DNA of 64,000 nt, taken from NCBI GenBank assembly GCA_037893245.1, contig JBAIAA010000095.1:62001-126000 (forward strand). The letters run 5' to 3'. Shown piece after piece: positions 24,817 to 37,307 of the stretch; the first letter of the stretch is position 1, and the number at the start of each line of letters is the position of its first letter. The DNA comes from Crossaster papposus (lineage: Eukaryota > Echinodermata > Asteroidea > Velatida > Solasteridae). The translations under genes were made by a program, and so were the position numbers. The notes under the pieces were generated by a model. That model did not search any database. It was not told where the DNA came from and worked only from the letters and a program-made list of their open reading frames with translations.

Positions 24817-24984
24817 CTAACAAACAAATGGTTTCCCACTGGTGTGAATCATTTCATGTCTCTTTAGGTTAGATTGATTTGAAAAAGCATTACCACAAGT
24901 CTCACAAACAAATGGTTTCGCACCAGTGTGAATCCTCTCATGTTCTTTAAGAAGACTTTGATTAGTAAAAGCTTTACCACAGGT
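24817..24984 (-). pseudogene. ZNF6 distal fingers beyond a TAG
   Basis: Two fingers (NQSLLKE and NQSNLKR, ending HTSGKPFVC) in phase with ZNF6 but separated from it by the TAG at 24985-24987. That stop is the same Glu-codon change, GAG to TAG in FVCETC, that ends every array at its last finger. Confidence 0.7.
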
Positions 24985-26358
24985 CTAACAAACAAATGAT
25001 TTCTCACCAAAGTGAATCTTCTTATGTTCTTTAAGATTCGGTCGGTGAGTAAAGGATTTACCACAGGTCTCACAAACAAATGGCTTCTCACCAGTGTGAA
25101 TCCTCTCATGTATTTTGAGACTACTTTGTCGAGTAACAGTTTTACCACAGGTCTCACAAACAAATGGTTTCTCACCAGAGTGAATCCTGTCATGTCCTTT
25201 AAGATGACTTCGTGTAGTAAAAGCTTTACCACAGGTCTCACAAACAAAAATTTTTTCACCAGTGTGAATCCTCTCATGTTCTTTAAGAAGACTTCGTTTA
25301 GTAAAAGCTTTACCACAGGTCTCACAAACAAATGGTTTCTCACCAGTGTGAATCCTCTCATGTCCTTTAAGATGACCTCGTGAAGTAAAAGCTTTACCAC
25401 AGGTCTCACAAACAAATAGTTTTTCACCAGTGTGCAACCTCTCATGTATTTTTAGACTACTTCGTTGAGTAAAAGCTTTACCACAGGTCTCACAAACAAA
25501 CGGTTTCTCACCAGTGTGAATCCTCTCATGTCCTTTAAGATGACTTCGTGTAGTAAAAGCTTTTCCACAGGTTTCACAAACAAACGGTTTTTCACCAGTG
25601 TGAATCCTCTCATGTTTTTCAAGATGATTTCGTGTAGTAAAAACTTTACCACAGGTCTCACAAACAAATGTTTTTTCACCAGTGTGCAACCTCTCATGTA
25701 TTTTTAGACTACTTCGTTGAGTAAAAGCTTTACCACAGGTCTCACAAACAAATGGTTTCTCACCAGTGTGAATCCTCTCATGTCCTTTAAGATGACCTCG
25801 TGAAGTAAAAGCTTTACCACAGGTCTCACAAACAAATGGTTTTTCACCAGTGTGAAACCTCTCATGTATTTTTAGACTACTTCGTTGAGTAAAAGCTTTA
25901 CCACAAGTCTCACAAACAAATGGCTTCTCACCAGTGTGAATCCTCTCATGTATTTTGAGACTACTTTGTCGAGTAAAAGCTTTACCACAGGTCTCACAAA
26001 CAAATGGTTTCTCACCAGTGTGGATTCTGTCATGTCCTTTAAGATGACTCTGTGTAGTAAAAGCTTTACCACAGGTCTCACAAACAAATGGTTTCTCACC
26101 AGTGTGAATCCTCTCATGTCCTTTAAGATGACTTCGTCCAGTAAAAGCTTTACCACAGGTCTCACAAACACATGGTTTCTCACCAGTGTGAATCCTTTCA
26201 TGTTCTTTAAGATGACTTAGTTTTGTAAAAGCTTTATTACAGGTCTCACAATTAAGTAAAGGTTTCTCTTCCTTGTTGACCCTCTGGTGGTCAGGTCTTC
26301 TTGTGTCCATTTTGCTGCAGTGTTTAGGCCGATGAATTACTACATCAGTCTGTACCAT
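24985..26358 (-). CDS. ZNF6: 15-finger C2H2 zinc-finger protein, subfamily B
   Basis: 457 residues from ATG 26358 (MVQTDVV), with the conserved [17 protein letters not shown] start inside. Fifteen fingers have cores KLSHLKE, GRSHLKG, TQSHLKG, RQSSLKI, QRSSLKI, SRGHLKG, QRSSLKI, TRNHLEK, TRSHLKG, QRSSLKI, SRGHLKG, KRSLLKE, TRSHLKG, RQSSLKI and HRPNLKE. Finger 14 reads CGKTVTRQ, with Val for the core Phe. The last is followed by HFGEKSFVC and a TAG between the two cysteines of the next finger. The alternation of QRSSLKI with SRGHLKG, three times, shows two-finger block duplication. Likely a nuclear DNA-binding protein; partner unknown. Confidence 0.82.
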   Translation of the reverse strand: MVQTDVVIHRPKHCSKMDTRRPDHQRVNKEEKPLLNCETCNKAFTKLSHLKEHERIHTGEKPCVCETCGKAFTGRSHLKGHERIHTGEKPFVCETCGKAFTTQSHLKGHDRIHTGEKPFVCETCGKAFTRQSSLKIHERIHTGEKPFVCETCGKAFTQRSSLKIHERFHTGEKPFVCETCGKAFTSRGHLKGHERIHTGEKPFVCETCGKAFTQRSSLKIHERLHTGEKTFVCETCGKVFTTRNHLEKHERIHTGEKPFVCETCGKAFTTRSHLKGHERIHTGEKPFVCETCGKAFTQRSSLKIHERLHTGEKLFVCETCGKAFTSRGHLKGHERIHTGEKPFVCETCGKAFTKRSLLKEHERIHTGEKIFVCETCGKAFTTRSHLKGHDRIHSGEKPFVCETCGKTVTRQSSLKIHERIHTGEKPFVCETCGKSFTHRPNLKEHKKIHFGEKSFVC

Positions 26359-28010
26359 ACGTCTCAACAGATTGCTTGAGCGTGTGTTAGCGTCGTCACC
26401 AGTGCTGCATGCTACTCTCTTAAGTCTCTCCTTGACTCAAGATTCCAGACAGGACTCTGCTGTCAGTGTCTCACCCGAAAGCCTGTGTTAAAACACAAGC
26501 AAATAATGTGCTTCACTACAAATTTGGACCATAGCTACAAGGAATGTTTTAACCATTTAGCGCCAGGTTTATTTTCAAGTCACCGAGACCACTGGCGGGA
26601 TCATTTTTCATTTAAAAAAAAATGTTTGTTTTATTCAGTAAAATATTCCTGTTTTGAAATGCAACTACTACAAGACGCAGTTTATTAGCACCGTTATTTA
26701 CAGGTTTTTGCCAACATTCTGTTGCCTAGGGCATTTTTTTCTCTCTGCAGTCGGGGCGTGATATCACGTCAACCGCTACTCACCATAAATTCTGACTCTT
26801 GTGTATACGTCATCCGTATAACTACACACATGACTGGGGACAATTGTACGCGGTAATATATACACATTTTTGCAAGCCCAGCTAAAAAGTACCCTTTCAT
26901 CAAAAATTTCAAGGGAGACTAAAGGAACAATAGTTGGGAAATTTGAATGTCAAGAAACTACGGAACGCATAATCCTCGGCTGTATGAATGTAATGGAGAC
27001 AATAGAACTAGGTGTTTAATAGGCCTAATCACTGAAGCGTGATGCCACTATATAGCGTATTATACACCTCCACTGCGTCAACGAAGCATGCTTGGCAACG
27101 TTGATGTATATTCACGTCCACCGCTGTGTATGCCATACATGTCAGTCATGTATACCTGTCCACTGCAGTGCTACTGCTAGCGGGTAGCTTTTGGCATAAA
27201 TACACGTCAACCTTAACAACAAAGGTAACTTTTGCAGCGGAATTAAACTGCTGTGCCGGACGAATTAACGCGTCATCTGTGGATAGTAAACGATTTTTTC
27301 GGGCCTAGCTCGGGCCGTGTTTATTCGCGTTCGTTTTTGAATCTCAGAATTTTTTGTCGAATATGTTTACGTCCTGCGGCACTATTCTGGTTAATTTCTT
27401 GCAAAGTTTACCAAAATTACAACAAAATTAAAAAAAAATAATGCTCCAGTCACCAGGGCCAGACACAAACAAAATTGTATTGGTCGGAGTTGAAATAAAA
27501 ACTGGAAAATAATGATTGTGATTGGTCTAGTATGCGTCAATAAAGTTCATGCATATGACATCACACGCACATCGCATTTCACAACAGCGCCCCCAATGAG
27601 GTCTTTGCGTAATCGCGCTCATGTAATGTCTGCACTTTGTTTGACCTCAATAAATGGCCACTCGGCCCGGTTGCTAGTGCGATTAGCGCGTACACGTAGC
27701 GAGCGTGACGTCAATGCAACCCCTTTGTTGCCAGTTGGCAATATCTGTAAATTAATATTAACTCACCAGTGCAGTGTACGTTGACGTTGTGCTACGGCCC
27801 CACAATCTGCAGAAAGATCTTGTACTAGTATATTATTATTACTTAGGTTGTACTCAATTAAATTCAGACAGCCTCGCCAGACTTGTCTCATAGTACAGCC
27901 TAATAATGAAGAGAAAGTGAAATGGGGCGAGTTGGTAAGGGGCAAGTCGGCCAGTTGTCCTAGCCTAGGCGCCTTGGCCGAGTAATGTTGGTCAGTGCAG
28001 TGTAAACCAG

Positions 28011-28267
28011 GGGCCAATTTCACGGAGCTGCTATTATGCTAAGCACACAAATTTGCTTAGCATGAAAATTTGTCCTTGGTAAATTAAAAACAAGGTTACA
28101 GACCAAATTTTCACGCGATCTTTATTGTTTTTGATTGATAATCAGCAGGTTCTTTGCTTAGCATAAAAAACACGTAGAATTTCGGCTGATAACTTGTTTT
28201 TAATAAGCAAGACGTTTTTATGCCAAGCACATTTTTGTGCTTAGCAGCTCCGTGAAATCATTGGCCC
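28011..28267. mobile_element. MITE with GGGCCAATTTCACGGAGC ends
   Basis: The left end GGGCCAATTTCACGGAGCTG and the complement of the right end (GGGCCAATGATTTCACGGAG) form long inverted repeats. Each end also has a subterminal hairpin around TGCTAAGCACA. Flanked by CAG on both sides (28008-28010 and 28268-28270). The paralogous site at 20213-20225 reads AAACCAGTTGATGAG without interruption. Confidence 0.85.
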
Positions 28268-28525
28268 CAGTTGATGAGCCGTGTACGTTGAGGCATTGGA
28301 GAAATAATTCTTAATACAGTCAGTACTTATTTACGCCACATTCACGGGTAACTGCAAGGTCTACCCAATAAGACTTCTTATTCCTCCATGGTTAAGGTTC
28401 TACCTACCTGATGAAAATTACGGCAAAACTACTACGACCAACCATGGAGAAATGGACCAACCATACTGGGCAACACAAGAACGAAACGCCGATGATGACA
28501 GCGCCCTCTATATATAGTTTCTTTT

Positions 28526-29259
28526 GGATGTCAGACAACTCGACTCGAGACAAGTCGACCGTTGAGACAACTCGACTCGGGACAAATATAAAAATTATGA
28601 AATAATTAACGCAATGGTCGGTCTAATGCGTGCGTGAACGGTACCGAATCCCAAACTCAAAAACGAAGTCCCCGTGCATGGTATACGGCCTCGTTGACCG
28701 ACCGGGGATGGGATATAAAGTTGGCGCACAGGCCCGGCAAAAAACGATGCCACCGTGCACGGTACGGCTACGTTGGCCGGGGATAAGTGCGCACACTGGC
28801 CCGGCAAAAACGAATGAGGTGCACGGACAATCACACTGCGCTATATCGGCTCTGTTATATGCAACAAAAGGCAGATATGTAATGCCCAATGTACCTCTTA
28901 GTTTACAAGGTATTTTAACCCAGTTTTCAATGGGATAGCACCATCATTTTCCTAAACTAAACTAGCAGCTAAACCTATCATCTCGCCCAGCGGCAACCCC
29001 ATCCTTATATCATGGAGCTTATATCAACCCGGCCCGAACAAAAAAACAAAACCTCATGTATCATAACTCCCAAACGGCGATCAGCCGCCGTCAAAATCCC
29101 CGCTACTATCCCAAAAGCATGCGAGTCGACTTGTCTCAACGGTCGACTTGTCTTTCCATTTATCAGACATACGGTCGAGTTGTCTCAACGGTCGAGTTGT
29201 CTCAACGGTCGACTTGTCCCGAGTCGAGTTGTCTCAACGGTCCGACTTGTCTGACCCCC
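28526..29259. mobile_element. MULE-like element, copy 3
   Basis: Same ends as 896-1657, somewhat shorter internally. Target copies are GTTTCTTTT (28517-28525) and GTTTCTTGT (29260-29268), one base apart. Confidence 0.65.
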
Positions 29260-29295
29260 GTTTCTTGTTATTATACGAGTGGAATTCTTTCATAT

Positions 29296-30557
29296 TTCAT
29301 TTCATTTATTATTTCGCAGGGCACAAAAAGAAAAACAGATATAAATTTACAATCATTCGAAAGTGAAGAATATCCATTTTAACAGTTACAAGATATCAAG
29401 TAAGTAAACAAATTACTCCATGTACATGTAATATATATTTTTATTAAATTCAGGAACAAGACAAGACAAAATACAACGAGGAGACTGCACGCCCCTGCAG
29501 GATTGCTAAAAAGTGAACTTAATCACTATCAAGTAGCTCTCCGAATGCGCGACTAAATCACTGAAAGACAACAAGAGAGACAAACAAAGAACACAGACTG
29601 AGACAAACAAGGAAGGACACATATATGGCACGAACAGACGGACACCAAAACAAAAATAAAAAAGACAAGCACAGTTAGATCGACACAGACAGGTACGGAC
29701 AGACAAAGACGGCCAGAGCAAAATAACAAGCACATATAGACAGACAGACCGAGACACACACGTACAGACAAGCAGATCAATGAGATATAAATACAAACTA
29801 TAAAATACATGTACGTGTAAACGAATAAGCAAACGAGATAATGTAGTACGTTGTTGTATCCCGGAGTTAGCCAGTGTGTTTTCAGTTTGGCGGTAAAGCT
29901 ATTCAGACCATGCAAGATCAGACTATCTTTAATGTCAGACGGCAAAGAATCCCACAGACGCGGAAATTTAATGAAAAGTGATTGCTTAAGAGCGTTTGTT
30001 CTGGAAAACTGATGGGAAAATTTAAGGTTGTTTTCATGTCTACGATTAATACAAATGTAATTCTCAAACGGGATATCAAATTTCTTATACAAACATTTGG
30101 CTACAAAGACTACTGATAAGTAATTCAACCTATTCATTAAGTACGGTAAGCCCAGTTTGGTGCAGCGAATGGGGGGGTTATTCGGTTTACTCAATGTTGT
30201 TGCTATTGGAGTTTGGTATGTGGCGTCTAAAGAGGCCCAGACAGGAACGACTGAATCTTCTCTGAACTTGTTCCAAGGATTTATTTTGAGAAGTGGAACG
30301 TAAGCACCAAACTGGAGCAGCATACTCAAGAATAGTTCTTACGAGAGCGGTGTATAATTTTACAAGAACTTGAGGATTATTACAATTTGTCAATCTTCTA
30401 ATGAAACCAGACATTCTAGTTGCCTTACTGACAGTGGAATTTACATGAAGGTTCCAAGTAAGATCACTAGAAATAATGAGTCCCAAGTATTTATAATGGT
30501 CAACACGGTCTAAGTTGTGAGAATCTATCTGATAAGATGTTACACATGGAGTAACGT
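29296..30557 (-). mobile_element. 5'-truncated non-LTR retrotransposon (LINE) fragment
   Basis: On the minus strand 30187-30557 encodes the C-terminal part of a LINE reverse transcriptase, with the typical stretches YKYLGLIISSDLTWNLHV and LYTALVRTILEYAAPVW. A second frame, 29553-30329, continues into the region after the RT (FPRLWDSLPSDIKDS, a stretch seen at the end of CR1/L2/jockey-type ORF2 proteins). One frameshift separates the two. The endonuclease and most of the RT are missing. The 3' end near 29300 has an AAATGAAAT-type tail. Pyrimidine-rich coding-strand DNA at 29560-29790 is probably the 3' UTR. Compared with paralogs, about 60 bp of the site were lost at insertion. Confidence 0.8.
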
Positions 30558-30753
30558 ATGACACCAGGCGCGAACTGGTTAAGGAATTTGTCTGTGTCAC
30601 AATTCGTTGTTTCTAAAATTGATCCACATACACTGTGTCCCAAAGATCAAGGTTTGACCCCGGTGAAGGGTTTAGTGAAGAATGTCAAACGAAGCTGGAG
30701 CAAAAAGTAACATAAACACAAACAAAACAGTGTCTGCCAGGAATTGATCATTA

Positions 30754-31611
30754 CGTCACCGACACCACGAAGTAGCACTCAACCATACTTCCATGCAGTA
30801 AAACAACATTTTATTTTTTTTAATGCATTAAATATATTAGTAAGACAAAAACTATTATATTTTAAATTCTACAATTTAAAAAGTTAATTATTATGGTAAT
30901 TAGGTAAATGAGTGTAACTAAAATAACGCGGTTTGGTGGATTGTTCGTTTTCACGAAGTAGCACTCCATAGAGTGTTACTTCGTGAAAACGATTCTGAGC
31001 ACTTTGCATGTCTGTGTAGTTCCACGAAGTAACTCTCTACTCTCGTCCCCAGGGGTACACGCACATGTACTACCACACAGACATTTTACAGTGTACATGA
31101 ATAACACGCGCTCAATCAGTACGCGCGCTCAATCAACGGCGCTCTATGGTCATTATTGAAAACGACGTTGCATTCAAAGATTTCGTTTTCACGAAGTAGC
31201 ACTGATGCTTGTGTGCGCGCACTGTACGAATTTCCTGCAGATTTTGTTTCCACGAAGTAGCACTGAGTTGTATGTGCGCGCACTGTACGGTTTTCCTGCA
31301 GTTTTCGTTTTCACGAAGTAGCACTGGTAATATCTTTGTGTACGCGCACTGTACGGATTTTCTGCAGATTTCGTTTTCACGAAGTAACCCTCTTCTTAAA
31401 TCTTTAATTAATTCGTTATTAATTAACCCATGGAAACATAAGTAACACATTCACGACGTTTTAATGTAGTACTTTATATAAATCCCAAACAGGTTTTCAA
31501 TTCACATTTTATTTGCGGGATAAAAACCTTGCAAACATTCAAACGCGTGTATCTTCAAATCAAAACTATTCGCTGTGTGTACATGAGTGCTACTTCGTGG
31601 TGTTGGTGACG
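30754..31611. mobile_element. 858-bp inverted-repeat element with CACGAAGTAGCACT motifs
   Basis: 28-bp inverted ends, CGTCACCGACACCACGAAGT on the left and CGTCACCAACACCACGAAGT on the complement of the right, with one mismatch. Flanked by ATTA (30750-30753 and 31612-31615). Paralogs read GATCATTAGTG without it. The motif CACGAAGTAGCACT recurs internally in both orientations, and 31185-31390 is a tandem array of about three 65-bp units, each with GCGCGCACTGTACGG. No transposase; family not recognised. Confidence 0.8.
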
Positions 31612-31878
31612 ATTAGTGTATTTTAATTGTTAAAAATTTAAAGGGTCTAGGTAATGTGTTTTTTGTGTTTTTAGTGTTTTTTTATTAGCTTAAATAAAAG
31701 ATTATATTTGAATGAGTGATTTCTAGACTCCAGTAAATAAGTTATCAATTTGATGAGAAAAACAATCAAAAAGTGTTTTGGGGAAATGGCCCCGCCCGAA
31801 AATGGTACATGCACCTTATTGGCATTAAAAATGTGCATAATCGTGACGTACATTTGGGAACTCGTTGGCCGGCCAGTA

Positions 31879-33286
31879 TAGACCACAGGGCATGGCCGAT
31901 TATCTTGCACCTTCTTGACGCATATCGTGAATCTATATAAATTTTACTTTAAACTACTTAGAAAGTTGTTGGGAAACTCACAAATAAAATCCCCAAACGG
32001 TCTGCGAACCAGTACTCGATAAAATCTAAATTTAAAATTCATGTTTTCCAACGACCATTCAACGAGGCCCTTCTGTCGTGGTGCGGCACGTTTGTGCGAA
32101 TAGTGGGAAAATGGACCAATAGCGGGCGTTGTAAAATAGAGCGAGCGTAGGCGCTGTTGACACGAGCTGCTCAGATGATAGCGATTTGAACAAGAAAAAG
32201 TATATTATGCACGGTTCAGATGCAGATTCCAGGGTTTTGTTGTTCTCTGAAAAGAGTTTTACAAAATTCCACGCTTGTGCCGGTAGGTGGAAAAATGTAT
32301 CCAAGCAAAAATCGCCGAAAAAGCGGAGATGATCATATTGGCATTCCAATCGTACACGCACTGGTTGATGTACCGCAGGAATCTGCATTGTCAACAGTAC
32401 GTGATGTAGTTGAGTATATGCCGTTGAAAAAGAGAACAGAGGTGGAGTTTGGACAAAAAGACCCGAACAACTGTCCTTGACAAACATTCACAATGCCAGA
32501 CGCTAACTGCAGGAAAGCTTCTGGAAGCAGCGAGGAAAAAAGAAGATCAGTGGCTGCTCTCACAGATCGAAGGGAAGGATCTTGTCACCACAGAAACATT
32601 GTATCACACAGTCTGCTTTCCATCTGACTCTCCCTAATATAAATTCAGCTGGAAATGGGCAAAATGTTTGTTATAACAGAATTGTGTATTAAATGTAAAT
32701 CGGTACGAGTTGTTGTTCACCCACTCACAAGTACATTGTTAAAGACATGGACAAATTTCAGTTTTACCGTCACGAATAAACATGTATCAAAGACTAAAGC
32801 TAAAAAAAAACTCTGGTCGTGTATATATTTTTTTCATACAATTTACATTTAGATTTTTAACCCCCCCCCAAAAAAAAAATAAAAAAAATTAAACAATTAT
32901 AATACAAAAATCAAACAATAACAATAAAAAAATGACACTATTAAAAAGTTCAAATTATGGCAATGAACAAAATTTGTATTAAGACATTAAAACACATCCT
33001 GATTCCTCTTTAATCGAATTCTGTCTCTGTAGATTCCCTTTTGAGCAAGCAACTGCAATAAGCAATCTTTTCCCATTTCCAATCCTGGTCAATAGAGGGC
33101 GCCCGTTATACACAGGTGATTAAAATGCAAATATTTAATTAACTGGTGAACATTTAATTGGGGATTTTGGTTTTTCGTGATCCACATGATCCCAGCTAAC
33201 AGACTGCAGTGATTTCACTTAGATTCAAGAGGTGCGCCAAGGAAATTGATTTCTGAGCACATTTTGCAGCCATGCCCTGTGGTCTA
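31879..33286. mobile_element. 1.4-kb inverted-repeat DNA transposon derivative
   Basis: Inverted ends TAGACCACAGGGCATGGC, flanked by GTA (31876-31878 and 33287-33289). The paralogous sequence GGCCAGTAGCTGAGCTACAGC at 2190 and 49980 is uninterrupted. It carries a relic reading frame (32220-32637), so it was probably mobilised with part of a transposon-associated gene. Family not recognised from ends and a 3-bp duplication alone. Confidence 0.75.
32220..32637 (+). pseudogene. Relic frame inside the 1.4-kb element
   Basis: Two overlapping plus-strand frames (32220-32480 and 32449-32637) look like one protein broken once. The first contains VPQESALSTVRDVVEYMPLK. The second contains LLEAARKKEDQWLLSQIEG and DLVTTETLYHTVC, a pattern I associate with uncharacterised transposon-linked proteins of marine invertebrates (a DLVAxExxYHxxC-like segment). 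That association is from memory, not a search, and no enzymatic motif is visible. Length is far short of any complete transposase. Confidence 0.4.
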
Positions 33287-33403
33287 GTAGCTGAGCTACA
33301 GCGGCCAGGCTGCTACGCACGTGCAATCGATGCAGAATCATTCTTTCCACCGCAGTCAGTTCGATCATCGATTAGTTCTGGATTTTCTTTATTCTTCATA
33401 CAA

Positions 33404-33508
33404 ATGCCAGCCAGATGTGTTGCTGCAGGTTGCGGCAACACAAATAAAGCTGGTGTTAGCATGCATACATTTCCAATCATAAACTTCCAGTCATCATTAA
33501 TACACTAA
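33404..33508 (+). pseudogene. THAP-domain start, best preserved copy
   Basis: MPARCVAAGCGNTNKAGVSM followed by HTFP matches the first quarter of a THAP zinc-binding domain: Met-Pro start, CX4C pair, and HTFP where family members have HxFP. After HTFP the frame runs IINFQSSLIH and stops, with no trace of the later zinc ligands or the AVPTIF end. Either a first exon whose downstream exons are missing or a dead fragment; six copies in the window, none complete, favour the second. Confidence 0.55.
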
Positions 33509-33923
33509 GTTGGATTAATTTTGGCAATGTTTTCCTATTATGTGACCTGGTACGTCAAAATCGGGCAAAGAGTCAATTTTGAGTTATCACATTTCCCAGC
33601 AAAAACTTGCTCTTTCAAATTCCACTTTGCTCTTGTAAATATTCCAAAGCTAAGCTATTAAATTGTATCAATTCTAAACAAAATCTTGAACAAAGAGTCA
33701 TTTTTGTGAAAAATCTTGCATCTCTAAAAGTGTTTAAAAATACTTTTGGGATGAAATTTCAGTTTGCCATTTTGCAGCTGTTTCTCCATTCGTAACTCGA
33801 CCCTGCTTGATTGTGGCATACCACATTACATGTATAGCTAACGTGCCATTACTTTGAGGGGAAGAGCTTTTACACCGGTCGCTCACCGAGATTGCCTTGC
33901 CCAATAAAGACTTTTCCACAGAT
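33509..33923. other. 3' flank of ZNF7
   Basis: Shared noncoding block with fossil finger. No gene supported. Confidence 0.4.
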
Positions 33924-34548
<625 letters not shown>

Positions 34549-34599
34549 ACGTATGACCCAACAATGTGCAGAAAGATCTTGTATTTTGTAGTCAATTCA

Positions 34600-34768
34600 A
34601 TAAGGTTGTTTCACGTTCCAGTTGCGCATGCTCAGTAGAGCGCCCTCTGTAGGCCTACTACATGTAGGAAGAGGGGAACACCCATATAAACACGCTATCA
34701 TCTGGGTAAGTTGGTACCCCTTTTTTGCGCTGAATCCAAGATGGCCGCGGAACGTGAAACAACCTTAT
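34600..34768. mobile_element. MITE with ATAAGGTTGTTTCACGTTCC ends, copy 1
   Basis: Perfect 20-bp inverted ends flanked by TCA on the left (the right flank is TCC here and TCA in copy 2). The 13.4-kb paralog reads GTCAATTTAATTCAGACAGCC without it. Shared with 39090-39258, so it inserted before that duplication. Confidence 0.8.
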
Positions 34769-36299
34769 TCCGACAGCCTTGCCAAAATTATCTCATACAT
34801 ACTGTACAGCCTAAGTCTAAGACTAGAGACGAGTAAGAGAACAAAAAAGTGAAATGGGGCGAGTTGGTAAGGACTAAGGGGCAAGTCTACCATAGAGCAT
34901 AGTCCGAGCAACTTGGACCCAAATATCACCAAATATGTCCAAATGTTGAAAAAGGTGATATTATGGTCACATATTCGGACTAGACTAGAGCAAGGGTAGA
35001 GAGCCGAGACGAGTACGTATATATCGTGTCGCAAAATTGAGCTGTTTTGGGGCACTGGGAAGTGGAAACAACCAATCATTCCTTATGCATGCGATAAAAG
35101 ATGCATTCACAAACAAACCTTGCCTTACTAAAATACTAAGTACATGTATCGTTAAGCGCATTTTATGTTTTAACCTACCTCATGAAAATTACGGCAAAAC
35201 GACCAACACCGTAACATATCGGTGACAGCGCCCTCTATAGCTTCTTTTTATTATACGAGTGGGATTTTCGCTACGTGCCCGGATAATTACGTGTACGGCG
35301 CATGGAAGTGCCAATTTGTTGACGTATTTTTTTTCCATTTTTTTCCCCATCACTTTGTTTCACCTTTAAGTTTAAATTTCAGAAATAAAGTGATGCCTAT
35401 AATTATGACCATCAAGCTTAACCAGTTCGCGCCTGGTTTATTTTCAAGTTACCGATATCACTGGCGGAATTATTTTTCATCGAAAACAATTTTTATTTTT
35501 TTTATTTAGTAAAATATTCCAGTTACTTAAATAATGCAACTACATGTACTACAAGATGCGGCTTAGTTCATAGCACCGTTATTTACAAGTTTTGCCAACA
35601 TTCTTTCGCGCGCCTATGGCATTTTGTTCTCTCTGCAGTCAAAGTGTGATTACGTCAACAGCTACCCGCCATGATGCTTGTGTATACGTCATCTGTGGAA
35701 CTACAAACAGGACCAGGGACATATACCCAGCATATAGCACGATATGTGGCAGATGGGTACCCCCTCTTATCCCTATACATTACTCCTGGCAAGTTGGCCG
35801 AGTGTAAATTTCACCTTTTCGTTTTACAATTCAGGCAATCGAAACGAATAGCATTGGAACCACGATAGTACACATGGAATATACTAGGCAAGATAATTTC
35901 ATCCAACGAGACTTTTACTCAACTCCGTTTGACAATGTGCTGCCAAGTTTCACCGCAGTGATACTGAAAAGGTTTGTAAAACCTCAGTTTTGATGGCATT
36001 TGACTGTATCACAACTCGTTGTTTTCAAAATTGGTGCACCTCGATCGTGTCCCTAAGAGGTTTGACCCCAGTGAAGAATGTCAAACGAAGCTGGAGCAAA
36101 AAGTAACATAAATACAAACAAAACACAACTACTGCCAGGAATTGATAATTAGTGTATTTTCTGTTTGAATTCCATTATTCCACATAACTAAGATTTTTTT
36201 TTTAAGATCAGACAAACTTGTGATTATAAATAAAAAACTTTGTGATAAGTTGAATTACATTGTAATTGCAATTGGCATTTTGTTTATGTTACAGTTCAT
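34769..36299. other. Noncoding module, permuted type
   Basis: Homologous to 14902-16884 without its insertions. Contains TTAACCAGTTCGCGCC at 35418. No gene supported. Confidence 0.4.
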
Positions 36300-36384
36300 G
36301 TGGTGTTTGAGTGGAATCCTTACAACGAGCCATACACCTGTGCACATCACCCTCTTATGGTTGCTTTACTTTGTTCCATAAAGG

Positions 36385-36525
36385 CTTTTTGGTCATACAA
36401 ACAAAATGATTTCCCTAGTGTGAATCCTCATGTCTCCTTAGATCATTTTGTCGAGTTAAAGTTTTCCACAGCTTCATGTCACACAAACAAAATGTCTTCC
36501 TACAAGTGTGAACCCTCTTATGTTC
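36385..36525 (-). pseudogene. Strongly decayed C2H2 fingers, copy 2
   Basis: Same relic as 16960-17125. This copy keeps slightly more of the last finger (AAGTGTGAACCCTCTTATGTTC). Confidence 0.65.
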
Positions 36526-36630
36526 CTCAATTTCTTATAAGACAAGGCACGGATAAACTTCCAATCATCATTAATAAACTAAGTTGGATTAATTGCCAAC
36601 ACTAAGCATTTTGGCAATAATTTCCAAAAA

Positions 36631-36887
36631 TGTGACCGTCCACGACAAAAGGGCCGTAAACTAAGTCGCCAGAGCTTATTTTAAGAAAAAGACCATTAAA
36701 ATATGTGAAGAACAATAACAAACAATAAATGTTTATATTCGGCGTTACTTGTTGTAGCTTACCATAAATACCAACTATGTCTTGTAATACATCATTTTAA
36801 AGCTTATTTCTTGTAGATTTCATTTCTCTAAATATCTCAAAAGGTCAAGATGCCGACTTTACGGCCCTTTTGTCCTGGACGGTCACA
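36631..36887. mobile_element. MITE with TGTGACCGTCCA ends
   Basis: Inverted ends of about 30 bp (TGTGACCGTCCAcGACAAAA and, on the complement, TGTGACCGTCCAGGACAAAA), 257 bp in all. Absent from the paralogous sites at 17205 and 41050. The target duplication is not clear because the flank itself reads TATGTGACC. Confidence 0.75.
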
Positions 36888-37307
36888 TATGTGACCTGGT
36901 ACGTCAAAATCAGGCAAAGAGTCAATTTTGAGTTATCACATTTTCCAGCAAAACCTTGCTCTTTCAAATGTCAATTTGCTCTTGTAATTGTTCCAAAGCT
37001 AAGCTATTAAATTTTGAAATCTAATAAATTTTTCATCAATTCTGAACAAAATCTTGAACAAAGTGTAATTTTTGTGAAAAGGCTTGCCTCTCTAAGACTA
37101 GAGTGTTTTAAAAATACTTTTGGGATGAAATTTCAGCTTTCCATTTTGCAGCTGTTTCTCCATTCGTAGCTCAGCCTTGCCTGATTGTGGCATACCACGT
37201 TACATTACATGTACATGTATTGCTAACGTGCCATTACTTTGAGGGGAATGGCTTTTACACTGGTCGGCACCGAGATTGCCTTGCCCAATAAAGAATTTTC
37301 CACAGAT
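36888..37307. other. 3' flank of ZNF8
   Basis: Shared noncoding block with fossil finger. No gene supported. Confidence 0.4.

Larger units (their letters stand above)
26549..30582. mobile_element. TTAA-bounded piggyBac-like element, copy 3, enlarged by nested insertions
   Basis: TTAA with inverted GGCGCgAA-type ends at 26549-26552 and 30579-30582. The interior matches copy 1 but is longer because of a 257-bp MITE (28011-28267), a MULE-like element (28526-29259) and a LINE fragment (about 29296-30557). Confidence 0.5.

Noticed and set aside
24985-24987. Internal TAG in ZNF6 as a recoded (selenocysteine or read-through) codon
   Set aside because: Selenocysteine uses TGA, and the same GAG-to-TAG change recurs in clearly terminal positions; nothing around it suggests recoding.
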